A DNA stretch of 64,000 nt from Mesorhizobium_K sp040049215 (GTDB taxonomy: Bacteria; Pseudomonadota; Alphaproteobacteria; Rhizobiales; Rhizobiaceae): the NCBI RefSeq assembly GCF_040049215.1, contig NZ_JBDZDN010000001.1:434001-498000 (forward strand), read 5' to 3'. The notes under the pieces are model-generated. The model did no database searches and had not been told where the DNA came from. It was given only the letters and a program-made list of their open reading frames with translations. The position numbers and the translations under genes are program-made. Below, piece by piece: positions 1-8,664 of the stretch; positions within the stretch are counted from its first letter, which is position 1; each line of letters starts with the position of its first letter.

Positions 1-55
1 AACCAATACGGGCCGCTTGCCGTTTCCCGAGCAATTCAAGCCGGAGAGCACCAAC

Positions 56-337
56 ATGGCAGACAACACCACGCCCGCACGCGGCAGCGACGACCTGGCC
101 GCCGAGGTCGCCAAGCTGAAGCGCGAAATCGCCAACCTCAAGGCTGCGCTCGCCGAGCGGGCCGACGACATCGCACAGGGTGCTGCCCGCGCCGCCGACG
201 TGGTCGTGCAGCCGATCCGCAACCATCCGGGCACCGCCGGCATGCTTTTCGGCGGCCTGGTCGGATTGCTGGCGGGGCTGGCGATCGCGCAGGCGTTCGA
301 GCAGCGGCCGAACCACTGGTACGACAGATACCGGTAG
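56..337 (+). CDS. small membrane-anchored protein with glycine-rich C-terminal helix (ElaB/YqjD-like)
   Basis: 93 residues from the ATG at 56; a TTG 39 bases upstream is in frame but the ATG is the more natural start. The first half is charged and helical (AAEVAKLKREIANLKAALAE, probable coiled coil). The C-terminal third carries one hydrophobic glycine-zipper helix (GMLFGGLVGLLAGLAIA). This layout, soluble coiled coil then a single glycine-rich anchor after a VVQPIRNHPG-type linker, resembles DUF883/ElaB/YqjD proteins, which tether to the inner membrane. Function is not known here; the family assignment is inference. Confidence 0.6.
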   Translation: MADNTTPARGSDDLAAEVAKLKREIANLKAALAERADDIAQGAARAADVVVQPIRNHPGTAGMLFGGLVGLLAGLAIAQAFEQRPNHWYDRYR

Positions 338-386
338 CTCTACCGGCAGCTTTGCATCTGCCCAACGCGGCGACTGACGCACGAAC

Positions 387-415
387 GGGGAGACATCCGT
401 GTCTCCCCGCGACCA
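387..415 (+). terminator. rho-independent-type hairpin
   Basis: A perfect 9-bp stem, GGGGAGACA (387-395) with TGTCTCCCC (400-408), closes a 4-base loop and is followed by a short T-containing tract. It lies 50 bases after the small membrane protein gene and is likely its terminator; the T-run is weak. Confidence 0.5.
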
Positions 416-537
416 TTTTGTTGCAGCTATTTCAGTGTCTTGGTGAGAGGGGTCAGGACCCGCAGTGAACCATTCCCGAGCTTGGCACGACTGAAGAACC
501 GTCGTCAGGAACGACAGCCAACTTCGGAGGTACTGCA

Positions 538-807
538 ATGACCATGAGCACTGGAAGACTGATCGCCCTTGGGATCGCTTTTGGCGGCCTCATCTCGACC
601 GGACTGACTTCGACAGCCGGGGCCCACCCCCACGACCTGCTGGCGCAATGCCAGTTGCCGAGCGGGAAATGGGTGATGTGCGACGAAACGATCCACGACA
701 CTTTGACGGGCCAGCACGTCCCGAAAGCTTCGGCCGGCAGGCCCGGCAGCCTGAAGGTTGCGCCGCCCAGCCCGACACGCAAACTCAAGGCCGCCCCCGG
801 GAACTGA
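538..807 (+). CDS. small exported protein of unknown function
   Basis: 89 residues. A good Shine-Dalgarno (GGAGG) sits about 8 bases before the ATG. An N-terminal signal peptide is clear (LIALGIAFGGLISTGLTSTAGA, cleavage likely after AGA). The mature part has two cysteines (AQCQLPSGKWVMCDE) and a proline- and lysine-rich tail. It matches no family I recognise; probably periplasmic. Confidence 0.55.
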   Translation: MTMSTGRLIALGIAFGGLISTGLTSTAGAHPHDLLAQCQLPSGKWVMCDETIHDTLTGQHVPKASAGRPGSLKVAPPSPTRKLKAAPGN

Positions 808-934
808 CAATGCCCCGCCTGGATCCGGGAACACGGGCAGTCCCTCCGTTCCCGGATCGAGGCTGGCCGAACAGCAGTCTGGGCAAGCTTGCAAAGCTCG
901 CCGTCAGGCTGCCTATTTCGCATGGGAAGGGGAA

Positions 935-1009
<75 letters not shown>

Positions 1010-1111
1010 TTCCGGATCGGGCGGACTTCTGCCATATCGATCCGGCTGGCGCAAGGCATGTGTTGACAGGCCGGCGGGGTGGACGTTGACGCCACGACAA
1101 GGCCACAATGA

Positions 1112-1140
1112 GCGCCGCTTTTTGGGGCGGCGCCGGTTTT
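1112..1140 (+). terminator. GC-rich hairpin with T tract
   Basis: Stem GCGCCGC (1112-1118) and GCGGCGC (1127-1133) is followed by CGGTTTT. It lies just before the 69-residue ORF at 1161 and may end any rightward transcript entering from the left; its role is uncertain. Confidence 0.35.
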
Positions 1141-1160
1141 GTCCGGGGATGGGACTTTGC

Positions 1161-1370
1161 ATGACGTCGAACGCCGACAAGCCGGGATCGAAACTCGACC
1201 GCAAGGCGCGGCTCGCCGAGGAGCTGCGCAACAATCTGCAACGCCGCAAGGCGCAGGCGCGCTCGCGCCGCGCCGGCGGCGCCGACGAGCGGCCCGAGGG
1301 GCTGGCCGCGCCCAGATCGGACGGCGCGCCGGGGAATGACAACGAACCTTTCCGAGAGGCAGACACCTGA
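1161..1370 (+). CDS. conserved-type small basic protein upstream of murA
   Basis: 69 residues from the ATG at 1161 (MTSNADKPGSKLDRKARL); a longer in-frame extension upstream is low-complexity and unlikely. The body is highly basic and helical (RKARLAEELRNNLQRRKAQA) with an acidic C-terminus. A small basic protein of this kind commonly precedes murA in rhizobia; no function is known to me. It is 123 bases before murA, same strand, so may share its transcript. Confidence 0.6.
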   Translation: MTSNADKPGSKLDRKARLAEELRNNLQRRKAQARSRRAGGADERPEGLAAPRSDGAPGNDNEPFREADT

Positions 1371-1493
1371 CCGCGGCGCCACTTGCGGCCTCGTGGCGGC
1401 CGGCGGCGAACTCCTGTTCCTTGAACCTGATGATACGATGGTTTAGAGGGGCGGCTTGCAACCACAGCCGGAAACCGGCGGGGGAATAGTTTC

Positions 1494-2786
1494 ATGGACA
1501 GCATCAGGGTAAAGGGCGGCAACGAGCTTAACGGCCGCATTCCGATCTCGGGCGCCAAGAACGCGGCGCTGCCGCTGATGATCGCCTCGCTCTTGACCGA
1601 CGACACGCTGACGCTGGAAAACGTGCCCGATCTGGCCGACGTCCAGCAGCTCATCCGCATTCTCGGCAACCACGGCGTCGACCATTCCGTCAACGGCCGC
1701 CGCGAAAAGCAGAACGAAGGCTATTCGCGCACCATCAACTTCTCGGCGCGCCACATCGTCGACACCACGGCCCCCTACGAGCTGGTGTCGAAGATGCGGG
1801 CGTCCTTCTGGGTGATCGGGCCGCTGCTTGCCCGCATGGGCGAGGCGAAAGTGTCGCTGCCGGGCGGCTGCGCCATCGGCACGCGGCCGGTCGACCTCTT
1901 CCTCGACGGGCTGCAGGCGCTGGGCGCCGAGCTCGACGTCGAAAGCGGCTATGTCGTCGCCAAGACCAGGAACGGCAGGCTCACCGGCAACCGCTTCGTC
2001 TTCCCGAAAGTCTCGGTCGGCGCGACGCATGTGCTGATGATGGCGGCCTCGCTCGCCAAGGGCGAGACGGTGCTGGAGAACGCGGCGCGCGAGCCCGAGG
2101 TCGTCAACCTCGCCGAATGCCTGAACGCCATGGGCGCCAGGATATCCGGCGCCGGCACCTCCACCATCACCATCGAGGGCGTCGATTCGCTGTCGGGAGC
2201 CCGCCACCGGGTCATCCCCGACCGCATCGAGACCGGCACCTACGCCATGGCGGTCGCCATGACCGGCGGCGATGTCGTGCTCGAGGGCGCGCGGGCGGAT
2301 CTGCTCCAGGGCGCGCTCGACATATTGTCGGAAACCGGCGCGGAGATTACCGCCGTACCGGACGGCATCCGCGTCAGGCGCAACGGCAACGGGCTGCGCG
2401 CGGTCGACGTGACGACAGCGCCCTTCCCCGGTTTCCCGACCGACCTGCAGGCGCAGTTCATGGGCCTGATGACCATGGCAAGCGGACAATCGAAGATCAC
2501 CGAGACGATCTTCGAGAACCGCTTCATGCATGTGCAGGAGCTTGCCCGCCTCGGCGCGCACATCTCGCTCGCCGGCCAGACGGCGATCGTCGACGGCGTA
2601 TCGCGGCTGAAGGGCGCGCCCGTGATGGCGACCGACCTGCGCGCTTCGGTTTCCCTGGTCATCGCGGGTCTGGCGGCGGAAGGCGAGACGACGGTCAGCC
2701 GCATCTACCATCTCGACCGCGGCTTCGAACGGCTGGAAGACAAGCTCACCGCATGCGGCGCTGTCGTCGAGCGGCTTTCGAGCTGA
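1494..2786 (+). CDS. murA: UDP-N-acetylglucosamine 1-carboxyvinyltransferase
   Basis: First committed step of peptidoglycan synthesis: transfers enolpyruvate from PEP to UDP-GlcNAc in the cytoplasm. 430 residues, the usual length. It opens with the family signature NELNGRIPISGAKNAALPLM (substrate-binding Lys-Asn). The catalytic cysteine loop is present as LPGGCAIGTRP (Cys126), so the enzyme should be fosfomycin-sensitive rather than the Asp type. Further family blocks include TAPFPGFPTDLQAQ and the RHV-type segment ENRFMHVQELARLGA. The start is the ATG after a GGGGG-rich leader. Confidence 0.97.
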   Translation: MDSIRVKGGNELNGRIPISGAKNAALPLMIASLLTDDTLTLENVPDLADVQQLIRILGNHGVDHSVNGRREKQNEGYSRTINFSARHIVDTTAPYELVSKMRASFWVIGPLLARMGEAKVSLPGGCAIGTRPVDLFLDGLQALGAELDVESGYVVAKTRNGRLTGNRFVFPKVSVGATHVLMMAASLAKGETVLENAAREPEVVNLAECLNAMGARISGAGTSTITIEGVDSLSGARHRVIPDRIETGTYAMAVAMTGGDVVLEGARADLLQGALDILSETGAEITAVPDGIRVRRNGNGLRAVDVTTAPFPGFPTDLQAQFMGLMTMASGQSKITETIFENRFMHVQELARLGAHISLAGQTAIVDGVSRLKGAPVMATDLRASVSLVIAGLAAEGETTVSRIYHLDRGFERLEDKLTACGAVVERLSS

Positions 2787-2857
2787 GCGCGCAGCGCTGC
2801 GCCCTTATCTTCTCCCTGGTTGAATTTCGGCGGCGGGCGAAGTCCCGCCAGCCGTCG

Positions 2858-4672
2858 TCACCGGTGCTCTTCTATCACCGCCAGGAAGGCCGGGCCGTAG
2901 CGGTCGAGCTTGGTTTCGCCGACACCTGCCACCTCAGCCATCTCGGCGCGCGACGATGGCTTGGCCGCCGCCAGCTCGGCCAGCGTCTTGTCGTGGAAGA
3001 TCACATAGGGCGGCAGGTTCTGCGCCCGCGCAATCTCCATGCGCTTCTGCCTCAGCGCCTGGAACAGGTCGCGGTCCGCGTCGGCGACGGCCGCCTGCGC
3101 CGCGCCGCGCGCGCTCCTCTCGCGCCGATCCTTGTCTCCCCTTGCGCGCGGAGCCGAGGCCACGCGCAGCATCAGCTTTGGCTTGTCGCGCAAAAAATCG
3201 CGGCCGGCCGGCGCTATCGACAGGCCGCCATGGCCGGCGAAGTCGACATCGACGAACCTCAGCGCAACCAGCTGGCGCAGGATCGCGCGCCATGTGCGGC
3301 TGTCGTGTTCTGCGCCTATGCCGAAGGTGGAGATGCGGTCGTGCCCGGCCTGGACGATGCGGTCGCTGCCGACGCCCAGCAGCACATCGACGACATAGGC
3401 CTGCCCGAAACGCTCGCCGGTGCGGTAGATGCAGGACAGCGCCTTCTGCGCCGCGATCGTGCCGTCGAACAGCTTTGGCGGCTCGGCGCAGGTGTCGCAA
3501 TTGCCGCATGGCTCGCTATGGTCGCCGAAATAGGACAAGAGCACCTGCCGGCGGCAGTGCGCCGTCTCGGCCAGCCCGAGCAGCGCGTCCAGCTTCTGGC
3601 GCTCCATACGCTTGCGCTGGTCGGGCGCATCCGACTCCTCGATGAAGCGGCTGCGCAACGCGATGTCGCCGGAGCCGTAGAGCATCAGCGTGTCTGCCGG
3701 CAGGCCGTCGCGCCCGGCGCGGCCGGTCTCCTGGTAGTAGGCCTCGATGCTGCCGGGCAGGTCGACATGGACGACGAAACGCACGTCCGGCTTGTCGATA
3801 CCCATGCCGAAGGCGATGGTGGCGACCATGACCACCGCCTCGCCACGCTGGAAGCGCGTCTGGTTGGCCTCGCGCGCCGTCTTGTCCATGCCGGCGTGAT
3901 AGGCGAGCGCGTCGTAACCCTGGTCGCACAGCCAGGCGGCCGTCTCCTCGGTCTTGCGCTTCGACAGGCAGTAGACGATGCCGCTTTCGCCCCGGCGCCG
4001 CTTGAGGAAATCCTTCAGCTGCGCGCGCGGATTGTCCTTTTCCTCGACGGCGTAGCGGATGTTGGGCCGGTCGAAACCGGCGATGAAGGCGTCGCTCCCG
4101 GCGATCGCGAGGTGCGTCAGGATTTCCTGGCGCGTCGGCTCGTCGGCCGTCGCCGTCAGCGCCATCCTGGGCGTTCCGGCGAAGCGGGCCACCACCGCGT
4201 CGAGCTGCCGGTAGGACGGGCGAAAATCATGCCCCCATTGCGACAGGCAGTGCGCCTCGTCGATGGCGACCAGCGACAGCTTCACGCCGTCCAGCCGCTC
4301 CAGCACGTCGGGCCGCAGCAGCGTCTCGGGCGCGACGTAGAGCAGGTCCAGGCCGCCGCCGCGGACGTCGCGCCACAGCGCGCTGCGCTCGTCGCCCGCC
4401 AGGTCCGAATTGAGCGCCGCCGCCCGCACGCCGGCCTGCCGCAACGCCGCCACCTGGTCGGCCATCAGCGCCAGCAGCGGCGACACGACCAGCCCCATGC
4501 CCGGCCTGGCGATGGCGGGGATCTGGTAGCAAAGCGACTTTCCGCCGCCCGTCGGCATCAGCACGAAGGCGTTGTTGCCGCCGATGACGTGTTCCACGAT
4601 CCGCGCCTGCGGTCCCCTGAACGCATCGTAGCCGTAGACGGTTTTCAGGATTTCGAGGGCGCTGGGGGACAT
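2858..4672 (-). CDS. recQ: ATP-dependent DNA helicase RecQ
   Basis: 3'-5' superfamily 2 helicase of recombination and fork repair. About 604 residues, normal for bacterial RecQ. Motifs in order: Walker A TGGGKSLCYQIPA, DEAH box IDEAHCLSQWGHDF with the RecQ aromatic loop, motif III ALTATAD, motif VI QETGRAGRDGLP, the RQC zinc cysteines CRRQVLLSYFGDHSEPCGNC, and a C-terminal HRDC domain (about residues 520-595). The ATG at 4672 was preferred; a GTG at 4684 is also in frame. Transcribed towards murA (convergent). Confidence 0.95.
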   Translation of the reverse strand: MSPSALEILKTVYGYDAFRGPQARIVEHVIGGNNAFVLMPTGGGKSLCYQIPAIARPGMGLVVSPLLALMADQVAALRQAGVRAAALNSDLAGDERSALWRDVRGGGLDLLYVAPETLLRPDVLERLDGVKLSLVAIDEAHCLSQWGHDFRPSYRQLDAVVARFAGTPRMALTATADEPTRQEILTHLAIAGSDAFIAGFDRPNIRYAVEEKDNPRAQLKDFLKRRRGESGIVYCLSKRKTEETAAWLCDQGYDALAYHAGMDKTAREANQTRFQRGEAVVMVATIAFGMGIDKPDVRFVVHVDLPGSIEAYYQETGRAGRDGLPADTLMLYGSGDIALRSRFIEESDAPDQRKRMERQKLDALLGLAETAHCRRQVLLSYFGDHSEPCGNCDTCAEPPKLFDGTIAAQKALSCIYRTGERFGQAYVVDVLLGVGSDRIVQAGHDRISTFGIGAEHDSRTWRAILRQLVALRFVDVDFAGHGGLSIAPAGRDFLRDKPKLMLRVASAPRARGDKDRRERSARGAAQAAVADADRDLFQALRQKRMEIARAQNLPPYVIFHDKTLAELAAAKPSSRAEMAEVAGVGETKLDRYGPAFLAVIEEHR

Positions 4673-4867
4673 CTGCAGGAGCACGGAGAATCGCGGGAAT
4701 GCTCTTCATAGCAGCTTCGCCGCGATTGTGACCGCGAATGCCGAGCCTCGCCTGTGCGCCACAACGAGAAAGATGAGAGAGATGCCATGTCAGTTTCGCA
4801 GGCGGTCAACCGTCTTCAAGCAGCCACCGGCCGCCCGACCGGCAGCTCAACAACGCAGGAACGATCA

Positions 4868-5275
4868 ATGAGCAGGAAGATTTTCATCAGCCTCCCGGTG
4901 ACCGACGTGGAGGCGTCCATGGCTTTCTATGAATCGCTCGGGTTCAGGAACAATCCCCAATTCACCGGTGAGACTGCTGCGGGGATGGTGTGGAGCGACG
5001 AAATCAATTTCATGCTGCTCAGCCGTGAAAAATGGCAGACCATGACCACCCGCCCCATCCCGCCGTCAGGGTCCAGCGAGGTCATGCTGGCGCTGTCCCT
5101 GGACAGCCGCGACGCCGTCGATGCGATGGCCACCGCGGCCGCCGCAAACGGCGGCACGGCCGACATCAATCCCATCGAGGATTACGGCTTCATGTACACA
5201 CGCGACCTCGCCGACCCCGACGGCCACGCCATCGGCGCGATGTGGATGGACGTTTCTGCGATGCCTTCGGGCTGA
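4868..5275 (+). CDS. VOC-family (glyoxalase/bleomycin-resistance fold) protein
   Basis: 135 residues from the ATG at 4868, with GCAGGAAC six bases upstream; an in-frame ORF extends to 4754 but that leader looks non-coding. Typical opening MSRKIFISLPVTDVEASMAFYESLGF and closing block FMYTRDLADPDGHAIGAMWM with the family's second-half metal/ligand region. Such proteins are often glyoxalase- or PhnB-like; the substrate cannot be told. Monocistronic, between recQ (divergent) and a repeat element. Confidence 0.8.
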   Translation: MSRKIFISLPVTDVEASMAFYESLGFRNNPQFTGETAAGMVWSDEINFMLLSREKWQTMTTRPIPPSGSSEVMLALSLDSRDAVDAMATAAAANGGTADINPIEDYGFMYTRDLADPDGHAIGAMWMDVSAMPSG

Positions 5276-5294
5276 GGCGGGCGCAACGGAGCAC

Positions 5295-5430
5295 CTCCCT
5301 TCTCCCCTTGAGGGAGAAGGTGGATCGGCGCGCAGCGCCGAGACGGATGAGGGGTGTTCCAGCTTGGCGAATACCCCTCATCCGCCTTCACTTCGTTCAG
5401 GCACCTTCTCCCCCTCGAGGGGAGAAGGAA
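5295..5430. repeat. mosaic palindromic intergenic repeat (rhizobial type)
   Basis: Three nested inverted repeats: CCTTCTCCC (5298-5306)/GGGAGAAGG (5312-5320); a long stem GGATGAGGGGT.../ACCCCTCATCC spanning about 5344-5384; and CCTTCTCCCC...GGGGAGAAGG (5404-5428). This is the usual build of the mosaic palindromes scattered through rhizobial genomes. It follows the VOC gene directly and may act in transcript ends. Confidence 0.8.
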
Positions 5431-5815
5431 GGACCACGCCTTGGGCAAGATTTCTTCTACCGCGCCCGACGTGATCTCCCCCCTTGCGGGGGAGAAAGGA
5501 TTTTCACGATCTTAGCGGAGCAGGCCGAAGGCCGACGCTACTTCGTAGAAAATCCAAGAGAGGGGGTCGCAGGAGTTCCCATTTTCGCCCTTAACGCCTG
5601 CAAGGGCAGGCCGCGACGCCATACCTGTTGCTCAATGATCAGATTATAGTTCCGAAGCCGCCGCTGTGGATCGGCAGTATGTCCCGAGATATGAGCCCCT
5701 TGTATTAGCTGCTTGCATTTGCAAAATCTAAGGGTCAGTCCCTCAAGAACTCGACCGTGGAACATGTGCTGTCAAAGGCGACGGCGCCTTCCAAAATTTC
5801 AGCAAATATTTCCAT
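5431..5815. other. non-coding stretch before the orphan nuclease-like gene
   Basis: About 385 bases with no credible gene. The base composition becomes clearly more AT-rich from about 5620. I see no tRNA, clear promoter or attachment repeat. Confidence 0.5.
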
Positions 5816-7420
5816 ATGTATCAGGCGATGGGCAAGGAACGCGAACTGCTGAAGCCGACACGACCCCGACTAATTCTCGCGCGTGGTCGCTATTGTCGGT
5901 TTCTGGCGCGCTCCGCAGACGAGCACGCCCTGCAGGCCATTTGGGCAGTCCATGCCATCCAGTCGGGCCGCGTAGATTCAGCGAAGCCTTTTCTGAAGTT
6001 CCCGGAGGATGCTGACGTTTCCACGATGGATGAGCCAAAGGCCATCTATAAGTGGGAGTTGGAAACTTTCATCACGTCACTCCTGACGACGGCCAAGGAT
6101 AAGCCACGCGAAGGCCGGCACCACATTACGAACCTTACCAAATTCGACTCCTTGCTCGAATTGACACGGTTCCTGCGCGATATCGAGGAGTGCGAGTACG
6201 CGCTAACGTCTCGACCGGAGGATATCTTCGAAGAGATGTACCGGATTGGGCAGAGGCAGTTTTCATGGCAGCGTGGCACCAACCGCGAGCAGATATTCCG
6301 ATATGCCTATGTTTACGGGCAGGGAGACTGCGCTGAGTACTTTCGGGAGCGCAACGGGCTGTCCGTGCAGGACTTCATGCTCATGAGCTTAATGATCTGC
6401 GGCCTGCTGTTCGACCAGCCTTGGACACGAATGCCCGACCTAACGAAGTCCGAATTCAGCCAGGACCAGTTGAACAAGACTCTTTCAATACTTAGCATAG
6501 ACGTGGTGCAGGCGCGCTCGCGAGCCGCCGAACTCAATCGCGAGATGACACGGCGCATCGGGCGCCCTTTGAGAATAGCCTACATGCCGAGCCTCATGCG
6601 GCGGTTTCCCCTATTCAGCCGCACCGACGCCCGAGAAACTGGCTACATCGCGCCGCTTCCGCCCCTTGTGTTGGCTCGCGTCACGGCCGGCCTGTACTAC
6701 GACTTCATGGCCGGCTCACAACAGATGATGGAGAAGGCCAATCGCCGATTCGAGCAGTATATCCGCAAGCTACTGGTCGCTTATCACGGGCGCGTGGAAG
6801 CGTTCAGCGGCGACCGCTACGGGCCAAAGGGTCTAAAGGTCAACCCACCTGACTGTCTTGTGATGGACGGCAATGAGATCAAGATTGCCATAGAATGTAA
6901 AGCGACCAAGCTGACGTTTGAAGCCCAGTTCGCCGAAGACCCCCTGAGTAGTGCCAAACAGGGGTTCGAGCAGATGGCTAAGGCGGTGTTCCAACTTTGG
7001 CGCTTCTTCTCGCATGCCCGCCGTGGCGTATACACCGATCAATCCGTTTCAGCGACTGCCATCGGAGTGGTCCTGACCATGGACGCGTGGATGCAGATGG
7101 CGGGCAAACTTCGTGACGCCGTCATGCAGCGCGCACGGGGGATGGCGCAGGAAAATCCAGACATCACGGATCAGGATAAGCGCAACGTTGTTTTCTGCTC
7201 GGTTCAAGAATTGAACGACGTGTGCGCTGAGGTTGAGTTCGACGGACTGATGGAGGTGATGAACCACGCCCTCACCGCAAAGTATCATGGTTGGAGCATA
7301 CTGGAAGTGATGAGGGATTGCGGCGTCAAGCGTACCAAGAAAGGGTTCCCCATGAAGGCCGGCGATTTGGTGCCGTGGTTGGACGCAATAGCCGACCCTA
7401 CCAATCGTCCCTTCATGTAG
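5816..7420 (+). CDS. orphan protein with candidate PD-(D/E)XK nuclease motif
   Basis: 534 residues; family not recognised. The first ~330 residues are mainly helical. Around residues 344-366 the sequence PPDCLVMDGNEIKIAIECKA has the spacing of a PD-(D/E)XK active site: Asp346, Glu360, Lys362 on predicted strands after a charged helix. The ~170-residue tail again looks helical. It has no partner gene. Its composition is less GC-rich than the flanking core genes and it sits among repeats, which suggests acquisition. No strong Shine-Dalgarno precedes 5816; ATG 5828 is an alternative. A restriction-like or defence nuclease is inference only. Confidence 0.65.
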   Translation: MYQAMGKERELLKPTRPRLILARGRYCRFLARSADEHALQAIWAVHAIQSGRVDSAKPFLKFPEDADVSTMDEPKAIYKWELETFITSLLTTAKDKPREGRHHITNLTKFDSLLELTRFLRDIEECEYALTSRPEDIFEEMYRIGQRQFSWQRGTNREQIFRYAYVYGQGDCAEYFRERNGLSVQDFMLMSLMICGLLFDQPWTRMPDLTKSEFSQDQLNKTLSILSIDVVQARSRAAELNREMTRRIGRPLRIAYMPSLMRRFPLFSRTDARETGYIAPLPPLVLARVTAGLYYDFMAGSQQMMEKANRRFEQYIRKLLVAYHGRVEAFSGDRYGPKGLKVNPPDCLVMDGNEIKIAIECKATKLTFEAQFAEDPLSSAKQGFEQMAKAVFQLWRFFSHARRGVYTDQSVSATAIGVVLTMDAWMQMAGKLRDAVMQRARGMAQENPDITDQDKRNVVFCSVQELNDVCAEVEFDGLMEVMNHALTAKYHGWSILEVMRDCGVKRTKKGFPMKAGDLVPWLDAIADPTNRPFM

Positions 7421-7562
7421 AAACACAACGCTGAAGGGCTTCACCGACGACGCAGTGCAGTCACGCGGGACAGACAAGCCCTCCCCCAAAAAATCCCCCC
7501 ACCTTTTATCCACACCCCTCCCGACCTGCCCCATAATCCCGCCGCCTTGAAAGGAGGCGGCG

Positions 7563-8444
7563 ATGGACGGAACTTTGGCGATCGACAACAACCTCAATGC
7601 GCTGAAGCGCATCCTCGCCGGCCTGGTCGCCATGGCCGGGCTGGGGCAGCCGGCAATCGCCAGTCGGCAGTCGGGGGCTGCCGATGGTGGCACGCATCCC
7701 GACTGCCCTTTGCCGACTGCCGACTGCCACCCCACTCTCCCCCGTCACCTGCGCCTCGCCATTCTGCGCCTGCTGCGTCCGGCCGAATCCGCCGCCCGCC
7801 GACTGATCATCGCCGCCGCGCGGGGCCTCACGGTAACCCTGCCACCCCCGCGCCCATTCCAGCCAAAACCCGTCAGCCCGGAGCCGACGCTGCGCCGCTT
7901 CGGCATCGCCGTCACCCTGTCGCCCAAGGACCTTGAAGCCGGGTTGATCCTCCCCCGTTCACGGGGGAGGGGGACCGGCGAAGCCGGTGGAGGGGGCACC
8001 CGTCGCGCAATCGCCCTCCCCCTCTTCGAGCCGCTACGCCCTCTCCGCTCGAATGCCCGCCGCACCGTGCCCCCGCACGCCGCTCCGCGCATCCTCCTTC
8101 CCGGCATTGCCGCGCCGCATCCCCTCCCCCCGCCGCCGTCGCGCGACGACCCGATCGACGCCACGCGCCTCACCCAGCGCCTCGCCGCCCTTGCCGCCGC
8201 GCTCGACGATATCGAGGGGCAGGCAGAACGCTTTGCGCGCCGTCAGGCAAGGGCAGCACGGTCCGCCCATGACCGGCCGGCTCGCCGCATATGGCCGCTG
8301 CGTCCCGGCCGTCCGCCCGGCGGGCGTCTCACGCGCTACGATCCCTCAGCGATCCACGGCCGCCGCGTCCGCGAGGTCGACGAAATCCTCGCCCACGCCC
8401 ACGCGCTGGCCCTCCATGCGCTGCGGCGCCCCGACACGTCATGA
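7563..8444 (+). CDS. hypothetical proline/arginine-rich protein, expanded by in-frame repeats
   Basis: 293 residues, start supported by AAAGGAGG 7-10 bases before the ATG. The N-terminus (MDGTLAIDNNLNALKRILAG) and C-terminus (SAIHGRRVREVDEILAHAHA) look like ordinary protein. The middle includes translations of palindromic DNA repeats at 7660-7729 and 7945-8001. No domain recognised. It may be a real gene invaded by repeats, or a partly decayed one. Confidence 0.55.
   Translation: MDGTLAIDNNLNALKRILAGLVAMAGLGQPAIASRQSGAADGGTHPDCPLPTADCHPTLPRHLRLAILRLLRPAESAARRLIIAAARGLTVTLPPPRPFQPKPVSPEPTLRRFGIAVTLSPKDLEAGLILPRSRGRGTGEAGGGGTRRAIALPLFEPLRPLRSNARRTVPPHAAPRILLPGIAAPHPLPPPPSRDDPIDATRLTQRLAALAAALDDIEGQAERFARRQARAARSAHDRPARRIWPLRPGRPPGGRLTRYDPSAIHGRRVREVDEILAHAHALALHALRRPDTS
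7660..7729. repeat. inverted repeat of CAGTCGG/CCGACTG units inside an ORF
   Basis: CAGTCGGCAGTCGGG on the left faces CCCGACTGCC...GCCGACTGCCGACTG on the right, so the unit forms a large hairpin. It lies in frame within the hypothetical gene at 7563. Confidence 0.65.
7945..8001. repeat. palindromic CTCCCCCG...CGGGGGAG repeat inside an ORF
   Basis: GATCCTCCCCCGTTCACGGG starts a hairpin with GGGGGAGG, followed by ACCGGCGAAGCCGGT. It is the same type as the copy at 8452-8584 and lies in frame within the gene at 7563. Confidence 0.7.
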
Positions 8445-8451
8445 GCGCCAT

Positions 8452-8584
8452 GATCCTCCCCCGTTTACGGGGGAGGTGGCCCGAAGGGACGGAGGGGGCG
8501 CCCCGGCAAGGCCCGAATGGACGGAGGAGCGCCCCCTCCACCATGCTGCGCATGGTCCCCCTCCCCCGCTTCGCGGGGGAGGAT
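8452..8584. repeat. mosaic palindromic repeat downstream of 7563 gene
   Basis: It opens with GATCCTCCCCCGTTTACGGG and closes with CTCCCCCGCTTCGCGGGGGA. The left and right ends form separate hairpins, with CCCTCCACC/GGTGG-type arms between. It ends about 80 bases before the DUF2948 gene. Confidence 0.75.
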
Positions 8585-8664
8585 AGACTGGCGCTGCCCG
8601 GTTGCACGCCCCGCAAAGACCGCATAACTAGGCCCGGAAACCGAACCGACAGGCGTTCCCTTCC

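Noticed and set aside
2117..4711. An 864-residue plus-strand open frame over murA end and recQ
   Set aside because: Antisense to recQ and out of frame with murA; biased composition and no recognisable domain.
5280..5480. Repeats considered as a CRISPR array
   Set aside because: They are nested inverted repeats without regular spacers; no cas genes in the window.
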